64,000 nucleotides of DNA, from the NCBI RefSeq assembly GCF_001187905.1, contig NZ_LGIS01000020.1:409405-473404 (forward strand). The letters are read 5' to 3'. Under the pieces are notes generated by a model. It did no database searches. It was not told the origin of the DNA and worked only from the letters and a program-made list of their open reading frames with translations. The position numbers and the translations under genes are program-made. Of this stretch, positions 52,384-61,286 are shown in pieces. Each line of letters begins with the position of its first letter. Within the stretch, counting starts at the first letter, position 1. This stretch comes from Pantoea sp. RIT-PI-b (GTDB lineage: Bacteria; Pseudomonadota; Gammaproteobacteria; Enterobacterales; Enterobacteriaceae).

Positions 52384-53322
52384 TCACTCCGCTAAATGCA
52401 GATCCTGCACCCCGGTATCAATATGCCCCGCCCAGAAGGCGACGCTCTCGGCAATCTCTGCCACCACCTTGCTGTCCGTCGGCTCGCGCTCTTTGAAGCT
52501 CAATTCAAGACAGATTTCATTATCCTGCGCGCCGCCGCGCGCCAGCGCGTCCAGCAGCGGCTGCGGTTGAATGCGGCCGCCGGCATTGTACTGCAATGTA
52601 AAAGGTCTGTGTCCGCCTTTATCCAGCATGCTCTGCTTAATGTGAATGATCGGCGAGTAACGCGGCACCGCTTCCGCCCATGCGTAGGGATCGAAGTCGC
52701 GCGGGTCGGCGGAGGTCACATCGCCGTGATCGATGTCCGCCATCATCCACATTGGCAGCGCGAAAGCGTGCGCGCTCAGGCGCTGTTGCAGCGCTAAACA
52801 GGCCGGAATGGTTTCACCAAACTCGCGTCCAATGCTCATTGGCTCCCAGAACAGGTATTTCAAACCGGCGGCTTTGGCATGCTCAGCCACCTCAGCCCAG
52901 CACTCAATGGCGATATCAATCAGCGCTTCGCGGCGTGCAACATGGTTGAAATCCTGCTGGGTAAAGATGGCAAACTGCGACCCCACCGCGTCACCGCCCA
53001 GTTCGGCGGTGATATCGGCGAAGGTTTTGAACCAGTTGACGTAATAGCGGCGCACTTCAACATCAGGGTGGCCAAAATGATTGAGGCGGCCATACGGCCC
53101 GGTCATTCCCGAGGTCACGCACACGCCAGTAGCGCGCAGCGCCTGCTGCATACGCCGTGTCATGCGGGTGATGGTGGCCGCAGGCCAGCCGGGATTGATG
53201 AACTCATGCGTGAGCTGCAGATCACGGATGCGAATCTGCTGCGCCACGGTAGCGATCAAATCCTGCGGATCGGCAAAGCGGTTCACCAGCGGGTTGGTAT
53301 TCAGTGATAGCGTTAACGGCAT
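52384..53322 (-). CDS. eryC: Sugar-phosphate isomerase/epimerase, EryC-like
   Basis: A 312-residue AP-endonuclease-2-type TIM barrel. Visible metal-site and barrel segments are LQLTHEFINPGWPA, YLFWEPMSIGREFGE (Glu ligand), MMADIDHGDVTS (Asp/His), IIHIKQSML and ICLELSFKEREP (Glu). Brucella EryC, of similar size, racemises L-3-tetrulose 4-phosphate to the D form in erythritol breakdown. The gene lies ten bases after eryB with GAGG before its start, the order seen in Brucella. Assignment depends on this synteny; the fold alone would also fit other sugar epimerases. Confidence 0.78.
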   Translation of the reverse strand: MPLTLSLNTNPLVNRFADPQDLIATVAQQIRIRDLQLTHEFINPGWPAATITRMTRRMQQALRATGVCVTSGMTGPYGRLNHFGHPDVEVRRYYVNWFKTFADITAELGGDAVGSQFAIFTQQDFNHVARREALIDIAIECWAEVAEHAKAAGLKYLFWEPMSIGREFGETIPACLALQQRLSAHAFALPMWMMADIDHGDVTSADPRDFDPYAWAEAVPRYSPIIHIKQSMLDKGGHRPFTLQYNAGGRIQPQPLLDALARGGAQDNEICLELSFKEREPTDSKVVAEIAESVAFWAGHIDTGVQDLHLAE

Positions 53323-53332
53323 GGTTCACCTC

Positions 53333-54859
53333 TTATCCAGCGTGTGCCCGCAGCGGCGCGGCGGCAGTGAAGGTCGCGTTGAACCACTGCGTGAACGCTT
53401 GCTGCTGTGCGTCATCCAGGTGCAACTGATGTTTGGTGCGGCGCCACAACACATCTTCCGGCTGTTGCGCCCACTCGTTTTCCACCAGATAGCGCACCTC
53501 GGCCTCAAACAGTTGCCCACCAAAGTGACGCCCCAGATCGCTCAGCGCATTGGCATGACCGATCAACTTATCGATGCGCGTGCCGTACAACCGCGCATAG
53601 TGCTTACGCAGAGGCTGTGGCAGCCACGGCCAGCGCGCCTTTATCTGCTCTAAGAAACTGTCGAAATCGGCATTGGGCATATCGCCGCCCGGCAAGGTGG
53701 CGGCGCGCGTCCAGTCGGCGCCCATGTTCGGGAAGTAGGGTGCCAGCTTCTGTATCGCGTGCTCGGCCAGCTTACGGAAGGTGGTGATCTTGCCGCCAAA
53801 CACATGCAGCAGCGGGGCGTTTTGCTGATCGTCGAGGTCGAATACATAATCACGCGTGACGGCCGACGGGTTGCCTTTGCCATCATCAAACAGCGGACGT
53901 ACGCCGGAGAAGCGCGTGATCACATCGCTGGCGCGCAGTTTTACCTTGAAGTAGCGATTGACCACATCGATGAGATATTGCTGCTCGCTATCGTCAGCGG
54001 TAACCGCTTCCGCTTTGCCTTGCCACGGAATATCGGTGGTGCCGATCAGCGCTTTGTCGCCTTCATACGGGTTAATGAATATCACCCGTTTATCCGTGTT
54101 CTGCACCAGGTAAGCCTGCTGACCTTCCCAGAATTTCGGCACGATAATGTGCGAGCCTTTCACCAGGCGCACATTGCGGTTGCTTTTGGTGTGGGTGACC
54201 TGATTGACGATATCCAGCACCCACGGCCCAGCGGCATTCACCAGCACTTTGGCAAACACGGTGTGTGACGCGCCGCTGGCCTCCTGTAGCGTGATCTCCC
54301 ACTTGCCGTGATGCCGCGTGGCTGCGACACAGCGCGTGCGCGGCAGAATGGTGGCACCGCGCTCGGCGGCATCCAGCGCATTGAGCGTCACCAGACGTGC
54401 GTCGTCCACCCAGCAATCGGAGTATTCGAAACCTTTTTGATAGCTATCCAGCAGCGGCGCACCTTCCGGATCGCGGTGTAAATCCAGCGAACGCGTGCCC
54501 GGTAATTTCTGGCGCCCGCCAAGGTGGTCATAGAGAAACAGCCCAAGGCGCACCAGCCACGCCGGGCGATCGCTGGGGCTGTGCGGCAAAACAAAGCGCA
54601 TCGGCCAGATAATGTGCGGTGCCGCGTTAAGCAAAACTTCCCGCTCGATCAGCGCCTCGCGCACCAGCCGAAACTCGTAATACTCGAGATAACGCAGCCC
54701 GCCGTGCACCAGCTTGCCAGAGCGCGATGAGGTGCCCTGCGCAAGGTCATCTTTCTCACACATCATCACCGTTAAACCGCGTCCGGCAGCATCGCGCGCA
54801 ATACCTGCCCCGTTGATACCGCCACCAATCACAAATAGATCCAGCATGTGTTCACTCAT
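53333..54859 (-). CDS. eryB: Erythritol-phosphate dehydrogenase, EryB-like (GlpD family)
   Basis: A 508-residue FAD-dependent GlpD-family dehydrogenase: DLFVIGGGINGAGIARDAAG (residues 7-26), SSRSGKLVHGGLRYLEYYEF, LVKGSHIIVPKFW, INPYEGDKALIGTTDIPW and HVFGGKITTFRKLAEHA. True GlpD has the same marks, so context decides: it lies between an FGGY kinase and a tetrulose-phosphate-type isomerase in eryABC order, where EryB oxidises L-erythritol 4-phosphate to L-3-tetrulose 4-phosphate and passes electrons to the respiratory chain. AAGGAG precedes the start by seven bases. Moderate certainty for the substrate, high for the family. Confidence 0.8.
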   Translation of the reverse strand: MSEHMLDLFVIGGGINGAGIARDAAGRGLTVMMCEKDDLAQGTSSRSGKLVHGGLRYLEYYEFRLVREALIEREVLLNAAPHIIWPMRFVLPHSPSDRPAWLVRLGLFLYDHLGGRQKLPGTRSLDLHRDPEGAPLLDSYQKGFEYSDCWVDDARLVTLNALDAAERGATILPRTRCVAATRHHGKWEITLQEASGASHTVFAKVLVNAAGPWVLDIVNQVTHTKSNRNVRLVKGSHIIVPKFWEGQQAYLVQNTDKRVIFINPYEGDKALIGTTDIPWQGKAEAVTADDSEQQYLIDVVNRYFKVKLRASDVITRFSGVRPLFDDGKGNPSAVTRDYVFDLDDQQNAPLLHVFGGKITTFRKLAEHAIQKLAPYFPNMGADWTRAATLPGGDMPNADFDSFLEQIKARWPWLPQPLRKHYARLYGTRIDKLIGHANALSDLGRHFGGQLFEAEVRYLVENEWAQQPEDVLWRRTKHQLHLDDAQQQAFTQWFNATFTAAAPLRAHAG

Positions 54860-54869
54860 GATTTACTCC

Positions 54870-56417
54870 TTAAAACTGTTTTAGCGCGTGCCAGGCGGCA
54901 GGAAGATCGTTACGCATCTGCTGATAGGTGGGGAAAAGCTGGTTATAACGCTGCTGCAAATCGGCCGAGGGCGCTTCGGGCGCATCGAGTAACGGCATCA
55001 CCCAGGTTTTGACGCAGCTCTCCATCGATGGGTAAGCCCCAATCGCCACCGCCGCCATCATGGCGGCACCCGCCGCGCCAGCTTCTTCGCGCTGGCTGAT
55101 ACGCACCGGTGCGCCAATACAGGCCGAAAGGATCTGCCGTAGCGGTTGTGAACGCACCGCACCGCCGGTTAAGCGAATTTCGCCCGGCAGGCTGCCCATT
55201 GCCTGATAGCAATCGCGGGCCGCCATGCCGATACCTTCGATCACCGCACGCACCAGATCGCCAAAGTTGTGGGTGTAACTCAGTCCGGTAAAACTGGCGC
55301 GCGCCTCGGCATTCACAAAGGGCCCGCGCTCGCCGGCAATCGAAATATAGGGGTGATAGAGCAGGCTGCCGGGCTTCGCGGCGTTGAGCCAGCGATCGAT
55401 ATGTCCGACTAAACGCGCGTGATCGATTTCGCAGCCAAAACTGTTCAGCAGCTCGCTGGCGAGGTTTAACAGCCAATCGAGATTAAGCGTGGACGCCATA
55501 TTGGTTTGCACCTGAGTGACATAACCCGGCCACGGCAGCGGAATCACATAGCCGGTTTGCGCCGGATTAAGCCACACCTCATCGATGGTGACGCTGCGCA
55601 GATGCACGCCGGTGGAACCGACAATCGAGCAGGCGGTATTGGCTTCACCGGTATGCACGCCCGCGCCGAGTGCTGTCATCGCCATATCGACATAGCCAAG
55701 GCAGATCGGTGTGCCGGCGCGTAAACCGGTGGCCTGCGCGGCTGCGGCGGTGAGTGGATGCGTGGTTTGCGTACCCTCGATAATGTCTGGCAGCAGCGTG
55801 CGACGATGCTCAAGTCCCAGTGCGGCTATCACCTGATCGTCATAGCGCTGGTGGCGGAAGTTGCCAAAGGTAAAGCTGGCCTCTGAAGGATCGGTGGCGC
55901 GAATGCCGGTGAGATTGAGATACAGCCAATCTTTGCAGTGCAGCGCCACTTCGCTGTTTGCCAGTAGCTCGGGGTAGAAGCGATCCATATGCGCCAGCTG
56001 CGATCCCTGCTGGCAGGTATTGAGCCCGGTGCCGGTGGCGCTAAAGCGTGCGGCGGCTAACGGCTGCTGATTCAGTCTCTCTACCGTCGGTGCCGCGCGC
56101 GCATCCAGCCAAATCCATGCATCGCCAACCGGCTGATTATTCGCGCCCACCAGCCAGCTGCCGTCGCCCTGGGCGGTCACCGCGACAGCGACCACGCGCG
56201 CCGCCAGATTTTCCACCCGATCGCCCAGTTTGCGTATCGCCGTCACCGCATCCTGCCAGGTTTGCGTCATCGACTGCTGCGCTGCGCCGCCTTCACTGCG
56301 GTAATAGCTGTTTCGTACCGATGCGCATGCCAGCTGCGTGCCTTCCAGATCAAACGCCACCGCTTTCACTACCGAGGTGCCGGAATCCAGACCCAGAATG
56401 ATATCGCCACTATCCAC
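54870..56417 (-). CDS. eryA: Erythritol kinase, EryA-like (FGGY family)
   Basis: A 515-residue FGGY kinase (Brucella EryA is about 519). Phosphate-binding ILGLDSGTSVVKAVAFDLEG (residues about 7-26), VAVAVTAQGDGSWLVG, the catalytic-region LGYVDMAMTALGAGVHTGEA and C-terminal LTGGAVRSQPLRQILSACIG are visible. It would convert erythritol to L-erythritol 4-phosphate. The GTG at 56417 was chosen because GGAGG then lies five bases upstream; a GTG two codons earlier abuts the GGAG. First gene of the ery operon, divergent from the importer operon. The substrate rests on eryABCD order. Confidence 0.8.
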   Translation of the reverse strand: MDSGDIILGLDSGTSVVKAVAFDLEGTQLACASVRNSYYRSEGGAAQQSMTQTWQDAVTAIRKLGDRVENLAARVVAVAVTAQGDGSWLVGANNQPVGDAWIWLDARAAPTVERLNQQPLAAARFSATGTGLNTCQQGSQLAHMDRFYPELLANSEVALHCKDWLYLNLTGIRATDPSEASFTFGNFRHQRYDDQVIAALGLEHRRTLLPDIIEGTQTTHPLTAAAAQATGLRAGTPICLGYVDMAMTALGAGVHTGEANTACSIVGSTGVHLRSVTIDEVWLNPAQTGYVIPLPWPGYVTQVQTNMASTLNLDWLLNLASELLNSFGCEIDHARLVGHIDRWLNAAKPGSLLYHPYISIAGERGPFVNAEARASFTGLSYTHNFGDLVRAVIEGIGMAARDCYQAMGSLPGEIRLTGGAVRSQPLRQILSACIGAPVRISQREEAGAAGAAMMAAVAIGAYPSMESCVKTWVMPLLDAPEAPSADLQQRYNQLFPTYQQMRNDLPAAWHALKQF

Positions 56418-56841
56418 GTACACCTCCGAGAGAAGAAGAGTTCAGTTCATCGCCGTTAATCACCCCGCGAGGTGTTAACGGTCTGTGATGATTTTGCTAA
56501 ATAATGTCTTACACCACTTCCCACTGAGATAACATATCGATTGTATTATTTTTCTAAAAAACGAATAAATTTCACATGAGAAAGCGAAGTCGATCACGAA
56601 ATGAGCGATATAGGCGAGTAAATGAAAATGAAATATCACGTAGAAAAGCCATGCAAGGCGCGGAAATAGCGGTTTGTGATGCGACCGACATCAATTAAGC
56701 GATCCAGATCGCTCTCCTGAAAAAATTGCGCGTCAGCTGTTGACAATTTAGTCACATCAGCACAATTCTCATCACACAAGTTATCACACTTATAACATTA
56801 TCGGCGCGATTATCGCAGCTGATAGCTTGAGAGGTCACGTT
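56418..56841. promoter_or_regulatory. Divergent promoter region of the ery enzyme and importer operons
   Basis: This A/T-rich gap has no gene. An imperfect inverted repeat at 56542-56575 (ATTATTTTTC, eight bases, GAATAAATTT) has the same half-site and spacer layout as the palindrome at 48929-48962 and may be an EryD-type operator. A CRP-like TGTGATGCGACCGACA lies at 56675-56690 (8 of 10), and a TTGACA -35 candidate at about 56739-56744 points toward the importer genes. Confidence 0.45.
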
Positions 56842-57495
56842 ATGTCCGATGTCTCGATACTGGCTCAACAGATTGCCCGTAAGCGGGTTAAGCGCTACGC
56901 GGCGATAGGCATTGTGGTGATCGCCGTTATCAGTGCGATGGCGCTCGACACCAAAGTGGTGAAAATTGGCTCCGCTGATGACGCGCAAGAGCAGGGCTTT
57001 TCGCCCGACAGCTACGGCCAGAAAACCTTCCCAACCATTCAGCAGGATGTGCAGTCACGTGCAGTAGACGCGAAAACCCTGGCCGATGCGCTACAGGCTA
57101 ATCAGCAGGACGCAGTGCAGAAATATGGCGTAGGCGCGCCGCTGCCGGTGTTCGCGGTAAAACTGCAAGGCGTAGTGCAGGCGGGTCAGATGGGCATTTT
57201 CCCGCTGAAAATCGACGGATTAGCGGGGGATATGCAGGTGCGACTGCAAACCGGTCCGGCGATTACCGGCACCGATCTGCGTGACGCCAGCGGCAAGATT
57301 CAGTTCGGCGATTTCACTAACCAAATCGAGTATCAAAATGCCGGTTCAGCCATTAATCGCGCAATGAAAACCGCCGTGCTCGACCCGCTGGATCGCGACG
57401 CGCTGCCGGGGAAAACCGTGCAGGTAGTCGGCGTGTTCCGTCTGCTCAACGCGAAAAACTGGATGGTGACGCCGGTAAGCATGGAGGTGAAATGA
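56842..57495 (+). CDS. DUF2291 membrane-anchored protein of the ery importer operon
   Basis: A 217-residue protein with one N-terminal membrane helix (YAAIGIVVIAVISAMALDTK, residues about 23-42) and a periplasmic DUF2291 domain with AEQGF-like ADDAQEQGFSPDSYGQKTFP, VFAVKLQGVVQAGQMGIFPL and the C-terminal IEYQNAGSAINRAMKTAVL. DUF2291 proteins are often encoded with RbsABC-type importers, including erythritol loci of rhizobia as I recall; their role is not established, possibly assisting the transporter. GAGAGG precedes the start at 56842. It overlaps the ATPase gene by four bases, so expression is coupled. Confidence 0.85.
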   Translation: MSDVSILAQQIARKRVKRYAAIGIVVIAVISAMALDTKVVKIGSADDAQEQGFSPDSYGQKTFPTIQQDVQSRAVDAKTLADALQANQQDAVQKYGVGAPLPVFAVKLQGVVQAGQMGIFPLKIDGLAGDMQVRLQTGPAITGTDLRDASGKIQFGDFTNQIEYQNAGSAINRAMKTAVLDPLDRDALPGKTVQVVGVFRLLNAKNWMVTPVSMEVK

Positions 57496-59030
57496 AACCG
57501 TTCAATGTTAATCCTGCCTTGCTAAAAGGCGAGGTGATCCTGCAGGCGCGCAATATCAGCAAAATTTACGGCTCCACGCACGCGCTGAAGGGCGTCAATT
57601 TCGAGATTCGTCGTGGCGAAGTGACCACGCTGTTTGGTGAAAACGGCGCGGGTAAATCGACGCTGATGAAAATTTTGTCTGGTGTGATTACGCCAACAAC
57701 CGGGGAAATTCTACTACACGGCGAAGAGAAGACGTTTCGATCCGCCACTGAAGCGCGTGACTGCGGCATCTCGATTATCCATCAAGAGCTCAACCTCGCG
57801 CCCAATATGAACGTGCGCGACAACATCTTTATGGGGCGCGAAATCATGAAGCCAGGCGGCGTCGATTACGCCGAAGAAGCGCGCGTGACGGCGCACCTGA
57901 TGGCGGCGCTGGAAGAGGAGATCGATCCGCTTACGCCGGTAGAAAACCTGCGTCTCGGTCAGCAGCAGATTGTCGAAATTGCCCGCGCGCTATCGGTGAA
58001 CTCACAGATTTTAATCATGGATGAACCAACGTCGGCGCTGAGCGCGGCAGAGGTAGCGGTACTGTTCCAGGTGATTCGCGATTTAACCAGCCAGGGCGTG
58101 GCGATTGTCTATATCTCGCACCACCTGGAAGAAGCGCTGGAGATTACCGACCGCGCGGTGGTGCTGCGTGACGGCGCGATGACGGCGTATGCCAAACGCG
58201 ATGAGATCGACCTCGAATGGATCGTGCGCAATATGGTGGGCGACCATTTTGATCTTGGCTCGCCGCCGCAGGGTTATGAGTTCGGCCAACCGGCGTTGAC
58301 GGTAAAAGATCTCACGCTGAAGAGTAAAACCGGCATCCGGCTGGTGGACAACCTGTCACTGGCGGTACGGGCCGGCGAGATCGTCTGCATTTATGGCCTG
58401 ATGGGCGCCGGACGCACCGAGCTGCTGGAGTGCATCGCCGGACGTCTGCCGCAAAACAGCGGGCAGATTCTGCTGCAGGATACCGATATTTCCGCACTGA
58501 CCATTTCACAACGCATTCAAATCGGGCTGGCGCTGGTGCCGGAAGATCGGCAACGCGACGGCCTGGTGCAAACCATGTCGGTGGGCGAGAACCTGTCGCT
58601 CGCCAGCATCGGCGACTTTGTGCGCGGCCTGGTGCTGTCGAGAAGTCGTGAAAAGCAGCTGGTTAACGACAGTATTCGCAATGTCACGGTGAAAACCGCC
58701 GGCGGCGAAGCGGCGATTGGGTCGCTCTCCGGCGGTAATCAGCAAAAAGTGGTGATCGGCAAGATGCTCGCCACCCGTCCTAAGGTGATTTTGCTGGATG
58801 AACCGAGTCGCGGCATCGATATCGGCGCTAAAGCGGAAGTGTTTCGCCTGCTGGCAGAGAACGCCAAAAAAGGGCTGGCGGTGGTGTATACCACGTCGGA
58901 AGTGGGCGAGTGCCTGAGTATTGCGCATCGCATTGTGGTGATGAGCAAAGGGCGCATCTCCGCCATCTTCGATGCGTCAGTCAGCAAAGAACGCATTATG
59001 GCCGCTTCAGGCGAGTCTCTGGTGGCATGA
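57492..59030 (+). CDS. eryE: Sugar ABC importer ATPase, EryE-like (RbsA type)
   Basis: A 512-residue fused ATPase. The first domain has GENGAGKST (residues about 54-62), LRLGQQQIVEIARAL and ILIMDEPTSALSAAE; the second has GLMGAGRTE, SLSGGNQQKVVIGKML and VILLDEPSRGIDIGAK. This is the energising subunit of a type II-like sugar importer and, from context, probably the erythritol importer. It starts inside the DUF2291 stop (ATGA). The permease follows after 22 bases. Confidence 0.8.
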   Translation: MKPFNVNPALLKGEVILQARNISKIYGSTHALKGVNFEIRRGEVTTLFGENGAGKSTLMKILSGVITPTTGEILLHGEEKTFRSATEARDCGISIIHQELNLAPNMNVRDNIFMGREIMKPGGVDYAEEARVTAHLMAALEEEIDPLTPVENLRLGQQQIVEIARALSVNSQILIMDEPTSALSAAEVAVLFQVIRDLTSQGVAIVYISHHLEEALEITDRAVVLRDGAMTAYAKRDEIDLEWIVRNMVGDHFDLGSPPQGYEFGQPALTVKDLTLKSKTGIRLVDNLSLAVRAGEIVCIYGLMGAGRTELLECIAGRLPQNSGQILLQDTDISALTISQRIQIGLALVPEDRQRDGLVQTMSVGENLSLASIGDFVRGLVLSRSREKQLVNDSIRNVTVKTAGGEAAIGSLSGGNQQKVVIGKMLATRPKVILLDEPSRGIDIGAKAEVFRLLAENAKKGLAVVYTTSEVGECLSIAHRIVVMSKGRISAIFDASVSKERIMAASGESLVA

Positions 59031-59052
59031 CATGAAAAACGGAGCAAAACAG

Positions 59053-60108
59053 ATGAGTGACAGAACACAAACGCTGGCTTCGCCGCCGGTGGCCGCAGCA
59101 AAAAAGCGTGATAAACCGCTCAACGTGGCGCGCCTGCTACTGGAAGGGCGTGCCTTTATCGCGCTGCTGGTGATTATCGCGACTTTTTCCTTCCTGTCGC
59201 CTAACTACTTTACCGGCGCCAACTTTCTTACCATGGCGTCACATGTGGCGATCTTCGGCTTGCCGGCGATTGGCATGCTGTTGGTGATCCTGAACGGCGG
59301 CATCGATCTCTCGGTGGGATCAACGCTCGGTCTGGCGGGCGTGATGGCCGGATTTATGATGCAGGGCATCAATCTGGAGGTGCTCGGCGTGGTGCTCTAT
59401 CTGCCAGTGTGGGCGGTAGCGATTTTGACGCTGGTGGTGGGCGCGCTGGTGGGCTTAGTCAACGGCGTACTGATTGCCTGGTTCCGCGTCCCGGCGTTCG
59501 TCGCTACGCTTGGCACCATGTACGTGGCGCGCGGTATTGCGCTGCTGATCACCAACGGCCTGACTTACAACAAACTCTCTGGCAGCGAAGCGTTAGGCAA
59601 TACCGGTTTCGACTGGCTTGGCTTCAACCGCATCTTCAATATCCCGGTCGGCGTGCTGGTACTCGGCGCGGTGGCGCTGGCCTGTGGCTTCCTGCTCAGC
59701 CGCTCGGCATTTGGTCGCTGGCTCTACGCTTCTGGCGGCAATGAACGTGCTGCCGATCTGTCGGGCGTGCCAGTGAAGCGCATCAAGATCAGCGTATACG
59801 TGTTGTCCGGCGTTTGCGCCGCATTAGCCGGGCTGGTGCTCTCCTCCCAGCTCACCTCGGCAGGGCCAACGGCGGGTACCACCTATGAGCTAACGGCAAT
59901 TGCCGCCGTGGTGATTGGTGGCGCGGCCTTAACCGGTGGACGCGGTAACGTGCGCGGCACGCTGCTTGGCGCGTTCGTGATTGGTTTTCTCTCTGATGGC
60001 CTGGTGATTATCGGCGTCTCTGCTTACTGGCAGACGGTGTTCACTGGTGCCGTGATCGTGCTGGCGGTATTGCTCAATACCTTGCAATACGGGCGGCGCG
60101 CTCGCTAA
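59053..60108 (+). CDS. eryF: Sugar ABC importer permease, EryF-like (RbsC type)
   Basis: A 351-residue BPD_transp_2 permease with nine or so helices: MLLVILNGGIDLSVGSTLGL, FVATLGTMYVARGIALL, SGGNERAADLSGVPVKRIKI and LTAIAAVVIGGAALTGGRGN. The start at 59053 was chosen since GGAG lies nine bases upstream; an ATG at 59032 is possible and would add seven residues, and the frame upstream of that overlaps the ATPase gene. A long hydrophilic N-terminal segment of about 30 residues precedes the first helix. Part of the operon divergent from eryABC. Confidence 0.8.
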   Translation: MSDRTQTLASPPVAAAKKRDKPLNVARLLLEGRAFIALLVIIATFSFLSPNYFTGANFLTMASHVAIFGLPAIGMLLVILNGGIDLSVGSTLGLAGVMAGFMMQGINLEVLGVVLYLPVWAVAILTLVVGALVGLVNGVLIAWFRVPAFVATLGTMYVARGIALLITNGLTYNKLSGSEALGNTGFDWLGFNRIFNIPVGVLVLGAVALACGFLLSRSAFGRWLYASGGNERAADLSGVPVKRIKISVYVLSGVCAALAGLVLSSQLTSAGPTAGTTYELTAIAAVVIGGAALTGGRGNVRGTLLGAFVIGFLSDGLVIIGVSAYWQTVFTGAVIVLAVLLNTLQYGRRAR

Positions 60109-60180
60109 TTCACGCGCGCTGCTTCAGCAGCGTGCGGATATCCGTAAAACCTGTACCCCAATAATAACGGAGCACCTACT

Positions 60181-61128
60181 ATGTTCACAAAACGTCTCTT
60201 CATCGCTGCTGCGGCGATGGCCATTACCACCTTTGCGGCACCCACCTGGGCCGACAACGGCTTAATGACCATCATCGTTAACGATCCCTCTAACCCTTAC
60301 TGGCTGACAGAAGGTCAGGTGGCGCAAAAGGCCGCTGAAAAGCTCGGCTACAGCGCCAAAGTCAGCGCGCACAAAGGTGACACCAACACCGAAAGCCAAT
60401 TGATTGATACGGCGATCACCAACAAATCCAAAGCGATTATTCTCGACCCGGCTAACGCCGATGGATCGGTCGGATCGGTGAAAAAGGCCATCGCCGCCAA
60501 TATTCCCGTGTTTATCATTAACGCCGAGCTTAATCAGAGCGGCCTCGCCAAAGCGCAGCTGGTCTCGAATAACGCTCAGGGCGCCGCGGTCGGCGCGATG
60601 GAGTGGGTGAAGCAGGTGGGCGATACCGCGAACTATGTTGAGCTGGTTGGCCCGCCATCGGATAACAATGCCGCCACCCGCGCCAACGGTTTTGATACCG
60701 TGTTGACGCAATACCCGACCCTGAAAAAAGTCGGCCAGGAAGTGGCCAACTGGGATCGTACCCAGGGCTTCAATAAGATGCAGTCGCTGCTGCAGGCCAA
60801 TCCCAACATTAAAGGCGTGATCAGCGGCAACGACGAGATGGCGCTGGGCGCCATTGCTGCACTGAAAGAGGCGGGCAAGCTGAATCAGATTAAAGTTGGC
60901 GGCTTTGACGGATCGCCCGATGCGGTTGACGCCGTGAAAGCCGGCACGCTGGCCTACACCGTGATGCAGCCGGTGGCACAGTTCGCGCAGAAAGCGGTAG
61001 AGCAGGCGGACAGTTTCCTGAAAACCGGTAAAACCGGTGCCGCATCCGAGAAGCAGCTGTTTGACTGCATCCTGATCACCAAAGAGAACGCCGGCAACTT
61101 CGCCTCGCCGTTTGTGTTGAAGCAGTAA
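60181..61128 (+). CDS. eryG: Periplasmic sugar-binding protein, EryG-like
   Basis: A 315-residue RbsB-type binding protein. Signal peptide MFTKRLFIAAAAMAITTFAA is cleaved near TWA-D. The mature protein has LMTIIVNDPSNPYWLTEGQV, DTAITNKSKAIILDPANADG, NDEMALGAIAALKEAG and VGGFDGSPDAVDAVKAGTLA. The ligand is probably erythritol from the neighbouring enzymes, but the sequence alone would allow other polyols or sugars. GGAG is about nine bases before the start. A palindromic repeat follows the stop. Confidence 0.8.
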   Translation: MFTKRLFIAAAAMAITTFAAPTWADNGLMTIIVNDPSNPYWLTEGQVAQKAAEKLGYSAKVSAHKGDTNTESQLIDTAITNKSKAIILDPANADGSVGSVKKAIAANIPVFIINAELNQSGLAKAQLVSNNAQGAAVGAMEWVKQVGDTANYVELVGPPSDNNAATRANGFDTVLTQYPTLKKVGQEVANWDRTQGFNKMQSLLQANPNIKGVISGNDEMALGAIAALKEAGKLNQIKVGGFDGSPDAVDAVKAGTLAYTVMQPVAQFAQKAVEQADSFLKTGKTGAASEKQLFDCILITKENAGNFASPFVLKQ

Positions 61129-61148
61129 GTTTCGGAGCGCACAGTCCT

Positions 61149-61188
61149 GTAGCGGCGCGATTCATCGCGCAATAAATTGCGCCGCTAC
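61149..61188. repeat. Palindromic repeat after the binding-protein gene
   Basis: GTAGCGGCGC (61149-61158) pairs perfectly with GCGCCGCTAC (61179-61188), and the loop contains a second palindrome GCG-ATTCAT-CGC. This is the GTAGCGGCGCGATTCATCGC type of intergenic repeat I associate with Pantoea/Erwinia genomes. It may also reduce read-through from the importer operon. Confidence 0.8.
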
Positions 61189-61286
61189 GGTACGTGCGAT
61201 CATCATTACCTGTCGTCATTTGCCAAAACCTTGTTTAAACGCTGTAATAAGTGCCGAACCGCTTTTCGCTTCACACCGGATGAAAT

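Noticed and set aside
53333..56417. Reading the GlpD-like and FGGY pair as glpD and glpK for glycerol
   Set aside because: The pair is followed by a sugar-phosphate isomerase and a SorC gene in eryABCD order and faces a sugar-type ABC importer instead of glpF, so erythritol is favoured, though not proven.
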